This document shows, in pieces, positions 32,201 to 41,667 of a stretch of DNA of 64,000 bases (within the stretch, counting starts at the first letter, position 1; the number at the start of each line of letters is the position of its first letter). The DNA lies in assembly GCA_949987705.1 (NCBI GenBank), contig OX465282.1:41132039-41196038 (forward strand), in the 5' to 3' direction. Source of the DNA: Thereva unica. Its lineage: Eukaryota > Arthropoda > Insecta > Diptera > Therevidae. The notes beneath the pieces were generated by a model that saw only the letters and a list, made by a program, of their open reading frames with translations, did no database searches and was not told where the DNA came from. The position numbers and the translations under genes were made by a program.

Positions 32201-32302
32201 CCGTTTTTGGTCGATAGATCTAGTTGATATTTGATCGGTTTCGATTGCAGTGGCTTGTGCAAACTTATAGTGGTTCTGTTCTACACGGCCACTACAGGGC
32301 TA

Positions 32303-32618
32303 TTCCCTTTTGAAACTCGACGAAAAGTCACATGGGGCTGTTTCACACGAGCCGACGGCCAACCAACAGAAATCGTACGAAAACGTCATTTGTAGAGAAG
32401 AGGGTGAAAGAGGACGATGGGGAGGGAAGATTTTTCCATTCAACTTTCTCACACGATTTTCGATAAGACTTTTTGACAGCTGTGTGGTTGTTTTTTATTC
32501 CTTTGGGAAAAAGAAAAGAAAGAGAAAAGACAAAACAAAGCGTTTTGACGTAGAGTTGGTTGGAAAAATTGGCCCGTGTGAAAGCCCATGCGACTTTTCG
32601 TCGAGTTTCAAAAGGGAA
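32303..32618. mobile_element. MITE, 316 bp, long inverted ends, TA target site
   Basis: TTCCCTTTTGAAACTCGACG at the left is mirrored at the right, with symmetry extending about 50 bp inward. TA flanks at 32301-32302 and 32619-32620 suggest a Tc1/mariner-type TA duplication. The interior contains GGGCTGTTTCACACGAGCCG, which recurs in the opposite orientation at 33193-33412. The ORFs on both strands here are chance. Confidence 0.8.
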
Positions 32619-32620
32619 TA

Positions 32621-33175
32621 GCACTAACTATAATGATCTTAACACATCATAAGATTCTTCGTCAAATTCTCTTAAGACTGGTTAATTATCTGTCAAATCT
32701 TAAGCTCAGCTATAAAAGCCTTAAGACGTTTTGACATTTGTAAAAGGTAAACAAATCGAGTCTGGGAAACCGTCCAATAAATTAAAAAAATGGAAATTAA
32801 CAATAGTTTTAATGAAGAACTGATTGAATTAGTTCAAAACTGTTTGTTTATTGTCTCTATTTATTTTTCTTACACAACACGATCTAAGTTTTTTTTCACA
32901 TCTTCTACCAATTTCACTAATAACGCCAAATTATTTAATAACTCCAAATTATTCATTTTGCAAAAAAAACGTTTTCTGCAACTAGAAACTCTAAAGAAAA
33001 TTACACTTTTCTTATGGTTGCTTAAGATTTGTACGCTCGTTACCGTACATTAAAGACTTGACGAAAGATTGGAAAAGTTAACGAAAGATTGCTTAAGGCC
33101 ATTATAGTTGGTATTACGACATTTCATAGGAGCGTAAAAAATCTTAAGGTATCTTAAGACCATTATAGTTAGGGC
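32621..33175 (+). mobile_element. TTAAG-rich MITE, copy C
   Basis: A 555-bp copy in the same orientation as copy A, with ends GCACTAACTATAATGATC and TATAGTTAGGGC. TA lies on both sides (32619-32620 and 33176-33177). It shares its left TA with the right TA of the preceding MITE, so the two elements abut. Confidence 0.85.
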
Positions 33176-33177
33176 TA

Positions 33178-33412
33178 ATGGACGATAACAGCCGATTTCT
33201 GTTGGTTGGCCGTCGGCTCGTGTGAAACAGCCCAAAGGAATAAAAAACAACAACAACCACACAGCTGTCAAAAAGTCGTATCGAAAATCGTGTGAGAAAG
33301 TTGAATGGAAAAATCTTCCCTCCCCATGGTCCTCTCTCACCCTCTTCTCTTCAAATGACGTTTTCATACGATTTCTGTTGGTTGGCCGTCGGCTCGTGTG
33401 AAACAGCCCATG
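33178..33412 (-). mobile_element. Rearranged relative of the 32303-32618 MITE
   Basis: The interior of the preceding MITE appears here reversed, without the TTCCC termini. The segment ending CGTCGGCTCGTGTGAAACAG occurs twice as a direct repeat (about 33193-33232 and 33370-33409). Probably a deletion or recombination product. Confidence 0.65.
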
Positions 33413-33827
33413 GACTTTTCAAAGATACAAACTGACTTAAGGGCAAACTCAACTTCGCATGCATTCGCAGTAACACACCAATCGAAAGAATTCAGCTTTT
33501 ACTATGCTACGGAAGCGAATTTTTTACGCCAGGGCCTTTCCTCTATTTATATAATCTAAGGGTAATCCGAGTCTTTCTTTGCCAAATTCGAGTTTTATGG
33601 GATAAATAAGGTGTAATTAGTGGCTTATTCTGATATTTTTAGTATGATATATTGAAATATTAAGCTTGTGATTGCTAAATATTATCTATATTAAAATGGT
33701 ACTTTTCTAATTATACTGCATATATTTATTTTAGCTTGTTATTATGTACTTTTAATTGGATACTAGTTACCACATGTGTATCTAGGTAAGAATCTTGTAG
33801 TCGCACAGTTTCAAAATATCTTTTTAG

Positions 33828-34438
33828 GATGTTCTGTCTCGACCGGCAGAAGAGTTTGAGAATTCGAGACATGTCGAGGAACTATGGGCGACTAACGCGA
33901 TGGAACATGCAGAAATTTATTTTAATGTAAGGCATTTGGATAAATATACGAAATTTAAATTAGGATCACGACTTTAGGTTAGACTTGTACAATAAGACAG
34001 AATTATTTTTGAAACAAAAAGCATTTATATTTATTTTGCTTACAGTACTGGATAATTTTTATTTATATTTTTGTATTTTAGCTGATATGCAGTGTTGACT
34101 CACGAGATCTAAAATTAACACAGTATGACGACCAAATTTATAAGGAATTTCGACAGGATTTCTCGGATTTAAAAGTTGACATTATAACAGATGCTGATTT
34201 AAAGACTACCGAGGCGAAAGCAAAGTGGAGGGCATTTATTGAAAAATTTAATAAATTAGAAGACTTTTCTTATGGGACACTGTTAAGATCCGATTTTTCT
34301 AAGGAATATTCTCCAGAGAATTGTGTGCTTGTTATTCGGATTCAATTTTTAGCAATAGAGATTGCTCGAAACAAAGAAGGTTGGAATGACTTTATAAGAA
34401 ACAAATTTAAGCCAGTAGTTCAAGAAAATGAGTTATAG
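33828..34438 (+). CDS. PBDC1: PBDC1-like host protein, two C-terminal coding exons
   Basis: Exon 33828-33926 follows a TTTTTAG acceptor and encodes DVLSRPAEEFENS to HAEIYFN. An intron from GTAAGG at 33927 to the acceptor TTTTAG ending at 34081 is phase 0. Exon 34082-34438 encodes LICSVDSRDLKLTQYDDQIY and IQFLAIEIARNKEGWND and ends TAG. The 151 visible residues match animal PBDC1 (polysaccharide biosynthesis domain-containing 1), including the conserved YGTLLR and FLAIEIARN stretches. The yeast relative acts as a chaperone for nascent eEF1A; that role is known for the family, not shown here. The intron argues for a real gene, not a processed copy. The first exon is not certain: an ATG at 33410 with a possible phase-0 donor at 33470 is one option, but it starts exactly at a MITE edge. 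The whole upstream side is MITE-filled, so the true first exon may lie farther left. Confidence 0.88.
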
Positions 34439-34701
34439 AATTGCAATAAGAAATTACCTTTTTTACGTTTGACAAGACTTTTTTTGCTGCAGTAAAGCCA
34501 TTCTATGAAAACGAAAACTTCCATAGTTCCACTTCAGGTAGAAAGTCCGTAATATCTTGTATTTCCGAATGTGAAACTGCTAAAATTGCATTCTATATTA
34601 CAAAATTGACTAAATTCTACTTGAAACTGATACAGTATTGTTAGGTTTTGACTCGAAAACTCAACGTAATTGGGCAATTTATAAAATTTTAGGTATGGGT
34701 A

Positions 34702-35052
34702 GGGCTGTACTCCCGAAGACGAGACGATATAGGAACGAAACGAAATAACGAGACGGGACGAAAATATATTTCCTACTCCTGAAGACGATGATCTCGTACT
34801 GCCATGTTTTCTGCAAATTTTGACCTATTATGCAAAATAAATTAAAACTATCGCAATAATTAACAATCCCAACTTACATTTTAATATCAAAACCGCTGAC
34901 ACACAACAAGCACTAACGTCTAAATGTAGACGATTACAAACATGCCATCGTTTGTTAGACGAAAACGAGCGATATCGTCTTCGCAGGTGGCATTTTGACA
35001 AAACGGTTTCGTTTTCGTCTCGTTTCGTCTTCAGGAGTACAGTACAGGCCCT
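34702..35052. mobile_element. MITE-like element with CGAAGACGA inverted ends
   Basis: GGGCTGTACTCCCGAAGACG at the left is mirrored imperfectly at the right (CGTCTTCAGGAGTACAGTAC then AGGCCC). Both subterminal parts are rich in CGAAACGA words. The target duplication is unclear. The 34439-34701 stretch before it is the 3' flank of the PBDC1-like gene. Confidence 0.55.
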
Positions 35053-35618
35053 GGTTTCCCGGAATTTGACCTAGTTTGGAGGGCGTCCGGATGGGGTTTT
35101 AAAATGCTCTCGATTTATTTGAAAGTTGCAGTGACAATTTAATTATCAAACGTACAACGATCCGAAACGAAAAGAGGACAATCCAGTGTTCAAGGAAACC
35201 AAGATTTTAGTCAAACGACTCGATGTCCAACAATCCGGAGACTTCTGCCCACGAAACAACTAGTTAAGCTATGGTTTTCTACGAAGCGGCACCGTCATGT
35301 AGCGGCCGTATTATTACGGAGAGTGACGTCACAAAAAATTGTTCTGTGGAATATCGCGGTAGTGGTTTCTAAGATAGCGTTACTGCAGATCGTCACGTAA
35401 GATAGCGTTGCCGTCACATTTGTGGCGGTAGCGCTTTACGGTGTAGAACTGTTTGTCAACGTTTTTGTAGTTTAGCGGTGGAGACGTGTTTAATTTTTGT
35501 ACACGTTTAGAAATAAAAAAAAGTTTTTTTGATTTTGTTTTGCACAATGTTTTGCATACAATTATATTTTCTATAATTTGTTGATATTTACAGTGCAACA
35601 ATGTTTTCGAAAAATCAT

Positions 35619-35944
35619 GGGCCCGTTCGTGTATGTCTAAAAAGATATTTTTTTTTGTCTCTAGTTCGCGTAGGTCGGTCTGAAGCCGACGAAAGGCACT
35701 CGAAAGGTCGTGAGCTATCGAGTTTTTGCCTTATTATGAATAGTAATTTTTAAATAATAAATAATTGTATATTTTTACAGCAGTTGTTGTAACATTTTCC
35801 GTGTTTCAATATTGTGGTTTCTATCAGGGACACGAAAAAATTTCTTTCGACCTATGCAAACGCTGAAATTTTCGTCGACAAAATTTTTCGACTTCAATTT
35901 CTTTTCGTTCAATTATCGTCGTTCGCCATACACGAACCGGCCCC
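35619..35944. mobile_element. Possible nested MITE
   Basis: GGGCCCGTTCGTGTATG at the left pairs with CATACACGAACCGGCCCC at the right with small mismatches. It interrupts the Harbinger transposase fragment. No clear target duplication. Confidence 0.5.
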
Positions 35945-35945
35945 A

Positions 35946-36250
35946 GGTTTTGCAATGGTCAAGTGAACAAATAGACACAATTTGTGCTCTGGTGACAATG
36001 TATTCTGCACTCTATTTGATGGCTTTGTGGTAATATCGTCCTTTATATAACTTAACACATAATCGAACAACACAGGAGTCAGGCGAAAGTATTCCCTGAA
36101 TTTATTCTCATTATTATGCAGATGACGAAACACTAAAATATTATAGGAACCTTCTTCTGTTCGACTTTTAAATAATTTGGATTCGCTGTCTCTTTGAAAC
36201 CCTTCTTCATCTTCTAAGAAAATTAGAACTGCGACCTCAAGATCATACAT
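35946..36250 (-). pseudogene. Harbinger transposase, N-terminal fragment
   Basis: The frame from 36250 reads LHNNENKFREYFRLTPVLFD then YVLSYIKDDITTKPSNRV and LSPEHKLCLFV, which resembles the N-terminal part of HARBI1-like transposases (helical region before the first catalytic Asp). The frame loses similarity at about 35945 where the nested MITE begins. None of the DDE catalytic residues is present, so it cannot be active. Confidence 0.75.
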
Positions 36251-36863
36251 TTTTACCGATTGAATTATTCAAAATGACTGTGAAATCTAGCATTGGTTTT
36301 CTACGAAGCGGTACCGTCATGTAGCGGCCGTATTACTTTACAACCATTGTCGCCGTATTTTTGTACACCGTTTTGCTTACGTCACTCACCGTAGTAATAC
36401 GGTCGCTACATGACGGTGCCGCTTCGTAGGAAACCATAGCTTTACCGTGCAAGGAAGTCTTCTGAAGGCGGTAGCTGAATTGGCTCAGAACAGCCCAGGT
36501 CAGTAGGGGTCGGCGCCCCCTCTATGATGGGCCGCCTTAGGCCTTGGAAGAAGCAAACCTTTTTGCTGTAATCGGGTACTTTCCGGCAGCAGCAGAGGAC
36601 CCCACTGGCATATGTTGAAAGGATAGGGGTCTAAAAGAAGACCCTAAAGGTGTAGGAGTGGAGAATACTCCACAAAGTGCACCGTATAAAATTCACAGAG
36701 GTGACGTCAGGATGGTGAATACTGTAATTTTGGGCTGATGGCAGGAGAAGGCTCTTTTAACGAGAAGGTGACTCTCTCCACCATCTCAACCTTACTATCT
36801 GGGGCAAGCCTTAATGCCTAACCATGCAATACGAAAGCGTCGAACAAAGGGCACTGAGAGACA

Positions 36864-37750
36864 GGGTGTTTTCAATGATGCAGGATGCTTTTGCAGACTT
36901 GCACGAAAGCAAATGACGTTGACTGACAGCTTAAGCAACATGCAAAAGCAAACAACATGCATCATTGAACATAACTCATTGGCTGCGTTCAGTTAGTGGC
37001 ATAATGTAACATAATGTAAAATATAGCAAAAGAAAAGAGAAGGGTAGAATGTTGCATTGTGTAACGAAACTTAACTGAACGATATGTGTTGGTTTATGCC
37101 ACAAATGTCAAATTCACTATGACCAACTTTCAACTGTCACTATGCAACGTTCGGAGATGCAAAATAGCTTCATCGGTTTATGTTACATAAACGACATAAC
37201 ATCGTTGCTAACTGAACAATTTTTTGTGCTACAAATGTCAAAAATATTTTACATAGAACCTGAACTGAACGACTTTTTGTTACATTAGTCACATAATGTA
37301 ACATTGTGCTACTAAGTGAACGCACTCATTATATGTCAAAATTGTCAGCTGACATACGTGAAATTAGTGCTTCCACTACTTACGTATTGCGAGAAACTGA
37401 AAACAAAATGGATAAAAGAAATTTAAATTCATTAATTGGAATTGTTGAGAACAAAATTCTAGTAGAAAGTGCGGATACGAGTAATGTCTCTCATTTCGTG
37501 CAGAGAAAAATGAAAAAGAAATCATTATTGGTTAAATTAATAATGAAAAAGTGAGTAAAACAAAAATGTATGGCAGCACTAACGTGTCTTCTTCTTCAAA
37601 ATTACAACTGCAAGTATTTGAAAAAGCTGGCAAAGTATGCGATCATTTGCTTTTAAGTTTTAATCATTGAACACTGTGCTTTTGCAAGTTGCTTCATTGA
37701 ACAACATGCAAAAGCAAATATGCCGCAAGTTTGAATCATTGAAAACGCCC
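36864..37750. mobile_element. MITE with ACA target duplication, carrying a nested MITE
   Basis: The ends are GGGTGTTTTCAATGAT and ATCATTGAAAACGCCC. ACA is duplicated at 36861-36863 and 37751-37753. Subterminal CATGCAAAAGCAAA words repeat on both sides. 3-bp duplication and GGG...CCC ends are PIF/Harbinger-like. It is interrupted by 36981-37323. The short ORF 37306-37554 is not convincing. Confidence 0.75.
36981..37323. mobile_element. Nested MITE, possible hAT type
   Basis: Inverted ends GCGTTCAGTTAGTGGCATAA and the mirror of GCGTTCACTTAGTAGCACAA. ACTCATT flanks both sides (36974-36980 and 37324-37330), a 7- to 8-bp duplication that fits hAT elements. Confidence 0.7.
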
Positions 37751-38054
37751 ACAATCTCGCTCCACCCTCAACAAGGGCTAGCGCCGGCGCTGGCGGGCGA
37801 AATACGTTAAGGGTTATAAAGTTACGGGGGGTTTTGAAGAAGATGGTAAAGAACCCTGCGTTTGAACTCTTGGATATTGAAGGTGCTCGGAAATACCGGC
37901 TGTGACAGATTATTACACAGTTTAGTCGTTGGTCTTTTTCATAATTGCATGGTTGCTTGCATGCATCTTGCAAAAGAGCAACTTCAGGTAAATCAGTTGA
38001 GCAATCTAGAAACTTTGCATTTTTGAATGAAAGCAATCAGCTGTCAAAAACATA

Positions 38055-38292
38055 TCTGTGGTTTTTTTAACTAACTGCTTATCTGCAAAATTTGTGATTT
38101 TGAGTTATTTATACTAAAGTATTCAGAATAAAATGTACACAAAACTCATAATTGTTGCAATTGAATTTACTATTATTAACAAAGTTTTTTTGCTGATATC
38201 TCGTTTATAATTGCTTTGAAATAACGATACAAATTTCAATCTCCTGTAAAATTACAATTTTGCAGATAAGCAGTTAGTTAAAAAAAACCACA
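38055..38292. mobile_element. MITE with 38-bp inverted ends
   Basis: TGTGGTTTTTTTAACTAACT at the left is mirrored by AGTTAGTTAAAAAAAACCAC at the right, with symmetry through TGCTTATCTGCAAAAT. TA flanks on both sides suggest a TA target site. The interior is AT-rich with no ORF. Confidence 0.7.
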
Positions 38293-38684
38293 TATGTCAA
38301 ATTTGACGTTTCAAGCATAAAGTTTTTTCCCTTCATTTTCTGAGTTCGTTTACCGCTGAAAAATAATACGAAAAAATGGATCGAGAAAATGTGATTAATG
38401 TTATTGTCAGTTTGTAGATAGATAACTCGGCTTCATTAGATCCGGTCCGAAAATTTGGAACTTCACAGCTAAAAAGAAGGATAAATTATGTGTCTTGTTT
38501 AGCTCGTTAATCTCTCGTTTAAAAGAAGTTTTATCCTTGGGGTGCTCCAAACCTCTTCTTCATTATTTTCGCTATAGAATTCATAATAATTTAAATTAAA
38601 ATAAAACACCCTAATAATATCGGAAAAACTGAAAATCTGCCAAAATTTCCCCTTTGACACTTTTCTTCTTCTTTAATCAGATAA

Positions 38685-39041
38685 AGGTACCTTTACATTA
38701 TATGACTTGTCATATGACTTTACTGTCAATGAAGTCAAACCTAACAATGACATTTGCTTTTGACATGACATACGACATTCTATCAAATTTTGTTTTGAAT
38801 ATTCTCTGTTTTGACTTGATTTATCATATGATTTTTCTATCAAAATTACAAGTTGATAATCTATCTTGCTTCGTATTGTGTTCACAGTTAATTTTGACAA
38901 GTCATAACAGAAATATTCAAAGCAAATTTTGACAGATAGTCGTATGACATGTCAAAAACAAATGTCATTTGACATTTTATGTTAGCTTTGACTTTATTGA
39001 CAGTAAAGTCATATGACAAGTCATATAATGTAAAGGTGCCT
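38685..39041. mobile_element. MITE, 357 bp, TAA target duplication
   Basis: AGGTACCTTTACATTATATG at the left is mirrored by CATATAATGTAAAGGTGCCT at the right, with symmetry of about 55 bp. TAA is at 38682-38684 and 39042-39044. The whole interior is full of TGACATATGAC-like words, giving a strong hairpin. PIF/Harbinger-like TWA site. Confidence 0.82.
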
Positions 39042-39192
39042 TAAGCATGCGTACAAAAATAGTTGCAAGATTTTCGCAGACCTGTAATAATAATGCAGTT
39101 TTGAACAAATGATATTTGCACATTTGCTTTTTTGAACACCATGCAAATGATCGATTTGCGCGGACGAACAGGTTGTAAGTGGTGGGGGTGAG

Positions 39193-39860
39193 ACACTGAC
39201 ATTATAGAAATGGACTGCTCATCAGCAATTATTCCCATACAAACCACTGACATATAATAATGGACTGCTCATCAGCAATTATTCCCATACAAACCGATGG
39301 CACCAAAAAGGTATAGTCGCTCGCTCATCCATAAGCCCCCAAACTGACAGAAGCACTCAGAAATAAAATCAGTTAGAAAAAAATAGACGGGTATAGTGAT
39401 GTTTATATCTTTTGCGTTAAATCAATTAGAAAAAAATAGACGGGTATAGTGATGTTTATATCTTTTGCTCTTTTCCCCATAAGCCCCCGGATTCTGACAT
39501 ACAGAATGTCAGTTGCTAAGACAGGCGTTAAGAACTTAAATCAGATACACATAAAATTTGCAAATTAATGAAAAAAAAAGCATTTTAAAAGGTGAAAAAG
39601 TGAAAATAGTGTTTATTAATTTTTTTAAACAAAATATTTGTGTTGTTTTAATGTTTTAAGTACGTATTTAAAAAAATGTAAATTTCAAAAGTGATTCCGG
39701 TGTTTACATGGAGTGAAAGAAGGTTTTTAGCCTATGGAACAAATTGGTGCCATGAAAAATTTCTCATAAGCAGTCCATTCTATATGTCAGTGATACAAAC
39801 CGATGGCACCAAAAAGGTATAGTCGACTCGCTTATCCATAAGCCCCCATTTTTACCCTGA
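39193..39860. mobile_element. MITE cluster with internal duplications
   Basis: CACTGACATTATAGAAATGG at 39193 is mirrored at 39760-39792. The same end sequence appears again at about 39242. Direct repeats inside: TGGACTGCTCATCAGCAATT twice (about 39210 and 39260), AAAAAAATAGACGGGTATAG twice (about 39373 and 39428), and GATGGCACCAAAAAGGTATA twice (about 39296 and 39800). This looks like nested insertions of related MITEs. Confidence 0.65.
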
Positions 39861-40232
39861 ACTCAAATTTCGGTTATTTTTCAGTGCATTCACTGGCAGA
39901 AGTAAAATCAGGTAGTGCCAAAACTGAAAAGCAAAGAAAATTGAAATTTCTCTTTGACAGTTCTTTGCATAGCACGGAGTTCACGTTCAATTATTGTAAC
40001 AAGTTCTGAACGCACCCATTCAGTTAGAGAAGTTGGCAGTACTGAAAGAAAACAAGTAACCAACCAACGAGAGAAAAAAGCTTCGCTTCCTTATGGCGGT
40101 TGACGTAGAAAGCTCGAGGACGGCAGCAGGCAGCAGCGACCATTTTTCCTAAAGACTAAAGTTTTATTGAATAAAGAAGAATTATAATTTTACTAACTTT
40201 TTTTATTTTTTTTTTATTTTCAAATTTACAAG

Positions 40233-40247
40233 TCAGAAGTGGGATCC
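40233..40247 (+). other. tRNA-Leu-type primer binding site
   Basis: TCAGAAGTGGGATCC resembles the complement of the 3' part of insect tRNA-Leu as used by mdg3/micropia-type elements. It follows an AT-rich stretch with GAATAAAG (about 40170) that could be the end of a 5' LTR starting somewhere after 39860. The LTR start is not determined. Confidence 0.5.
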
Positions 40248-40351
40248 AGAGAAGCGGTCGGATTAGAAGAATTTTGAAGGATTAAAAACGAACAACGAAG
40301 CACACGCTAAAAGACCAATAAGCATTGTAAACGAAAAACAATAACGTAACG

Positions 40352-41667
40352 ATGTCTGAGCGGGATGACGAGCTAAATTCCACGGGTTTCGGAAATGGTC
40401 ATAATATCGGCGCAGACAAAAGTGCAATGGAAACGTTTGAAGGAAATTTAAAGTGCTCTACGTTCGCAAGCGGGTACGAGAAACAGCATGAAGAAATCAC
40501 GAATGACCTAAAGAATGAACAGCTGGAATTCTACCGACAGAAGGAGAGAAGTCTAACTCTTGAAATAGAACTTGCCAAAATCAACCTTCAGTTAGAACAA
40601 TGCAGAGCACAGTACAGGAAGGAGCCCAAAGAACCTGAAACGTCGGAGGTGAACACACAAGCTTCAGATTACGAAAACAACCGTTCCTCTCAAAATAATA
40701 TACGCGAGTTAATCTCCATAGCCCCTACCTTCACCCCTAGTGAAAAGACGGGATTGTCAAGCGAATTATGGGTGAAAAAATAGATGAATTACGTGAAATC
40801 TATCATCTGGAGGATAAGACGGTTCTTCTGCTAGCATCTTAAAAACTTGAGGGAGCGGCAAAGTATTGGCTGCAAAGTTGTCAGTCAAAGTTGGGCTCGT
40901 GGAATGTAATGAAACGACAAATCGCAATTGCTTTTCCAACAACAATTGATGAAGCAGAGATCCACCTAACACTTCAGAGAAAACGGAAACGGCACGGAGA
41001 AAGGTTTGAGCAATACTTTTACGAAGTTATTGCTATTGCCAACCGCATCAATATGAGTAATGCCGCAAAAATTCGGTACGTAATAAATGGACTTCCAAGT
41101 AGCGAGACACGCACAGCGCTCGCATTACAGCAGTTTGATACTCCTGAGGCTTTATTACGTCAATATAAAGCCTTTGAAGAAATCACGACGTCTAGTTTTC
41201 AGGAACGACCGACAGCGATCACTACAACACCTAAATTAAAACCAGGTGCTAAAGAGGTGAAGTGTTATAATTGCAACGTAGTGGGACATCTTTCAAGAGA
41301 CTGCCCTCAGCGTCAACGCAAACATCGATGCAGTAAATGCCAAAGGACCGGACATTTAGAACGCGAATGTAAAATCGCGAGTGTATCTCTAATTAAGCGA
41401 GACAAATATCATCAAAACGTAGTCATAAATGGAAAACATTGCGCATGCGCGTTTATCGATATGGGTAGTGATGTGAGTTTAGTAAGAGGGTCGTGTGTCG
41501 AATTTTGGCAATTAAAATACGAACCGCATAAAATGCGTCTGGACGGATTCTTTAACGGGAAGGGTATGACAATCGGTCGCGCTAAAGTTAATTTAAAATT
41601 GGATGAAGCATCGGCAGAAATATTGTTAGTAGTTCCAAATAATTTAATGCCATACGATGACGTTTAG
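40352..41667 (+). pseudogene. Orphan Ty3-type gag-protease fragment
   Basis: The frame 40352-40783 (MSERDDELNSTG, with a long charged coiled-coil-like stretch) ends at a TAG in an A-run. A one-base shift there restores KIDELREIYHLEDKTVLLLA, then a TAA at about 40840 breaks the frame again. The frame 40891-41667 continues Gag (WNVMKRQIAIAFPTT), two zinc knuckles (CYNCNVVGHLSRDC and CSKCQRTGHLEREC) and a retropepsin start (CAFIDMGSDVSLV). The active-site triad reads D-M-G rather than D-T/S-G. The sequence stops matching after PYDDV at 41667; no reverse transcriptase or 3' LTR is seen. It is an inactive, truncated element. Confidence 0.85.

Larger units (their letters stand above)
35267..36441 (-). 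mobile_element. PIF/Harbinger element relic, 1175 bp, TTA target duplication
   Basis: The terminal inverted repeats are about 65 bp (AGCTATGGTTTTCTACGAAG at the left, CTTCGTAGGAAACCATAGCT at the right). TTA flanks at 35264-35266 and 36442-36444 fit the TWA preference of PIF/Harbinger, and a transposase fragment lies inside. An extra inverted copy of the terminal repeat starts at about 36296, making the right 150 bp a hairpin. A smaller MITE-like insertion is present at 35619-35944. Confidence 0.85.
36455..37950 (-). pseudogene. 3'-terminal remnant of a Jockey-group LINE, split by a MITE
   Basis: At 37750-37950 the minus strand reads the end of an ORF2, with FPSTFNIQEFKRRV (as in the last residues of Jockey/CR1-group ORF2 proteins), followed by a GC-rich 3' region. 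The 3' region seems to continue at 36863-36455 after removal of the MITE 36864-37750 and one ACA. The 36455-36800 part has no ORF and is GC-richer than its surroundings; its assignment to the same LINE is inference. Confidence 0.55.

Noticed and set aside
32310..32624. ORFs on both strands within a MITE
   Set aside because: They are translations of MITE terminal repeats and interior.
36814..36996. 60-aa plus-strand ORF
   Set aside because: It crosses a LINE/MITE boundary and has no motif.
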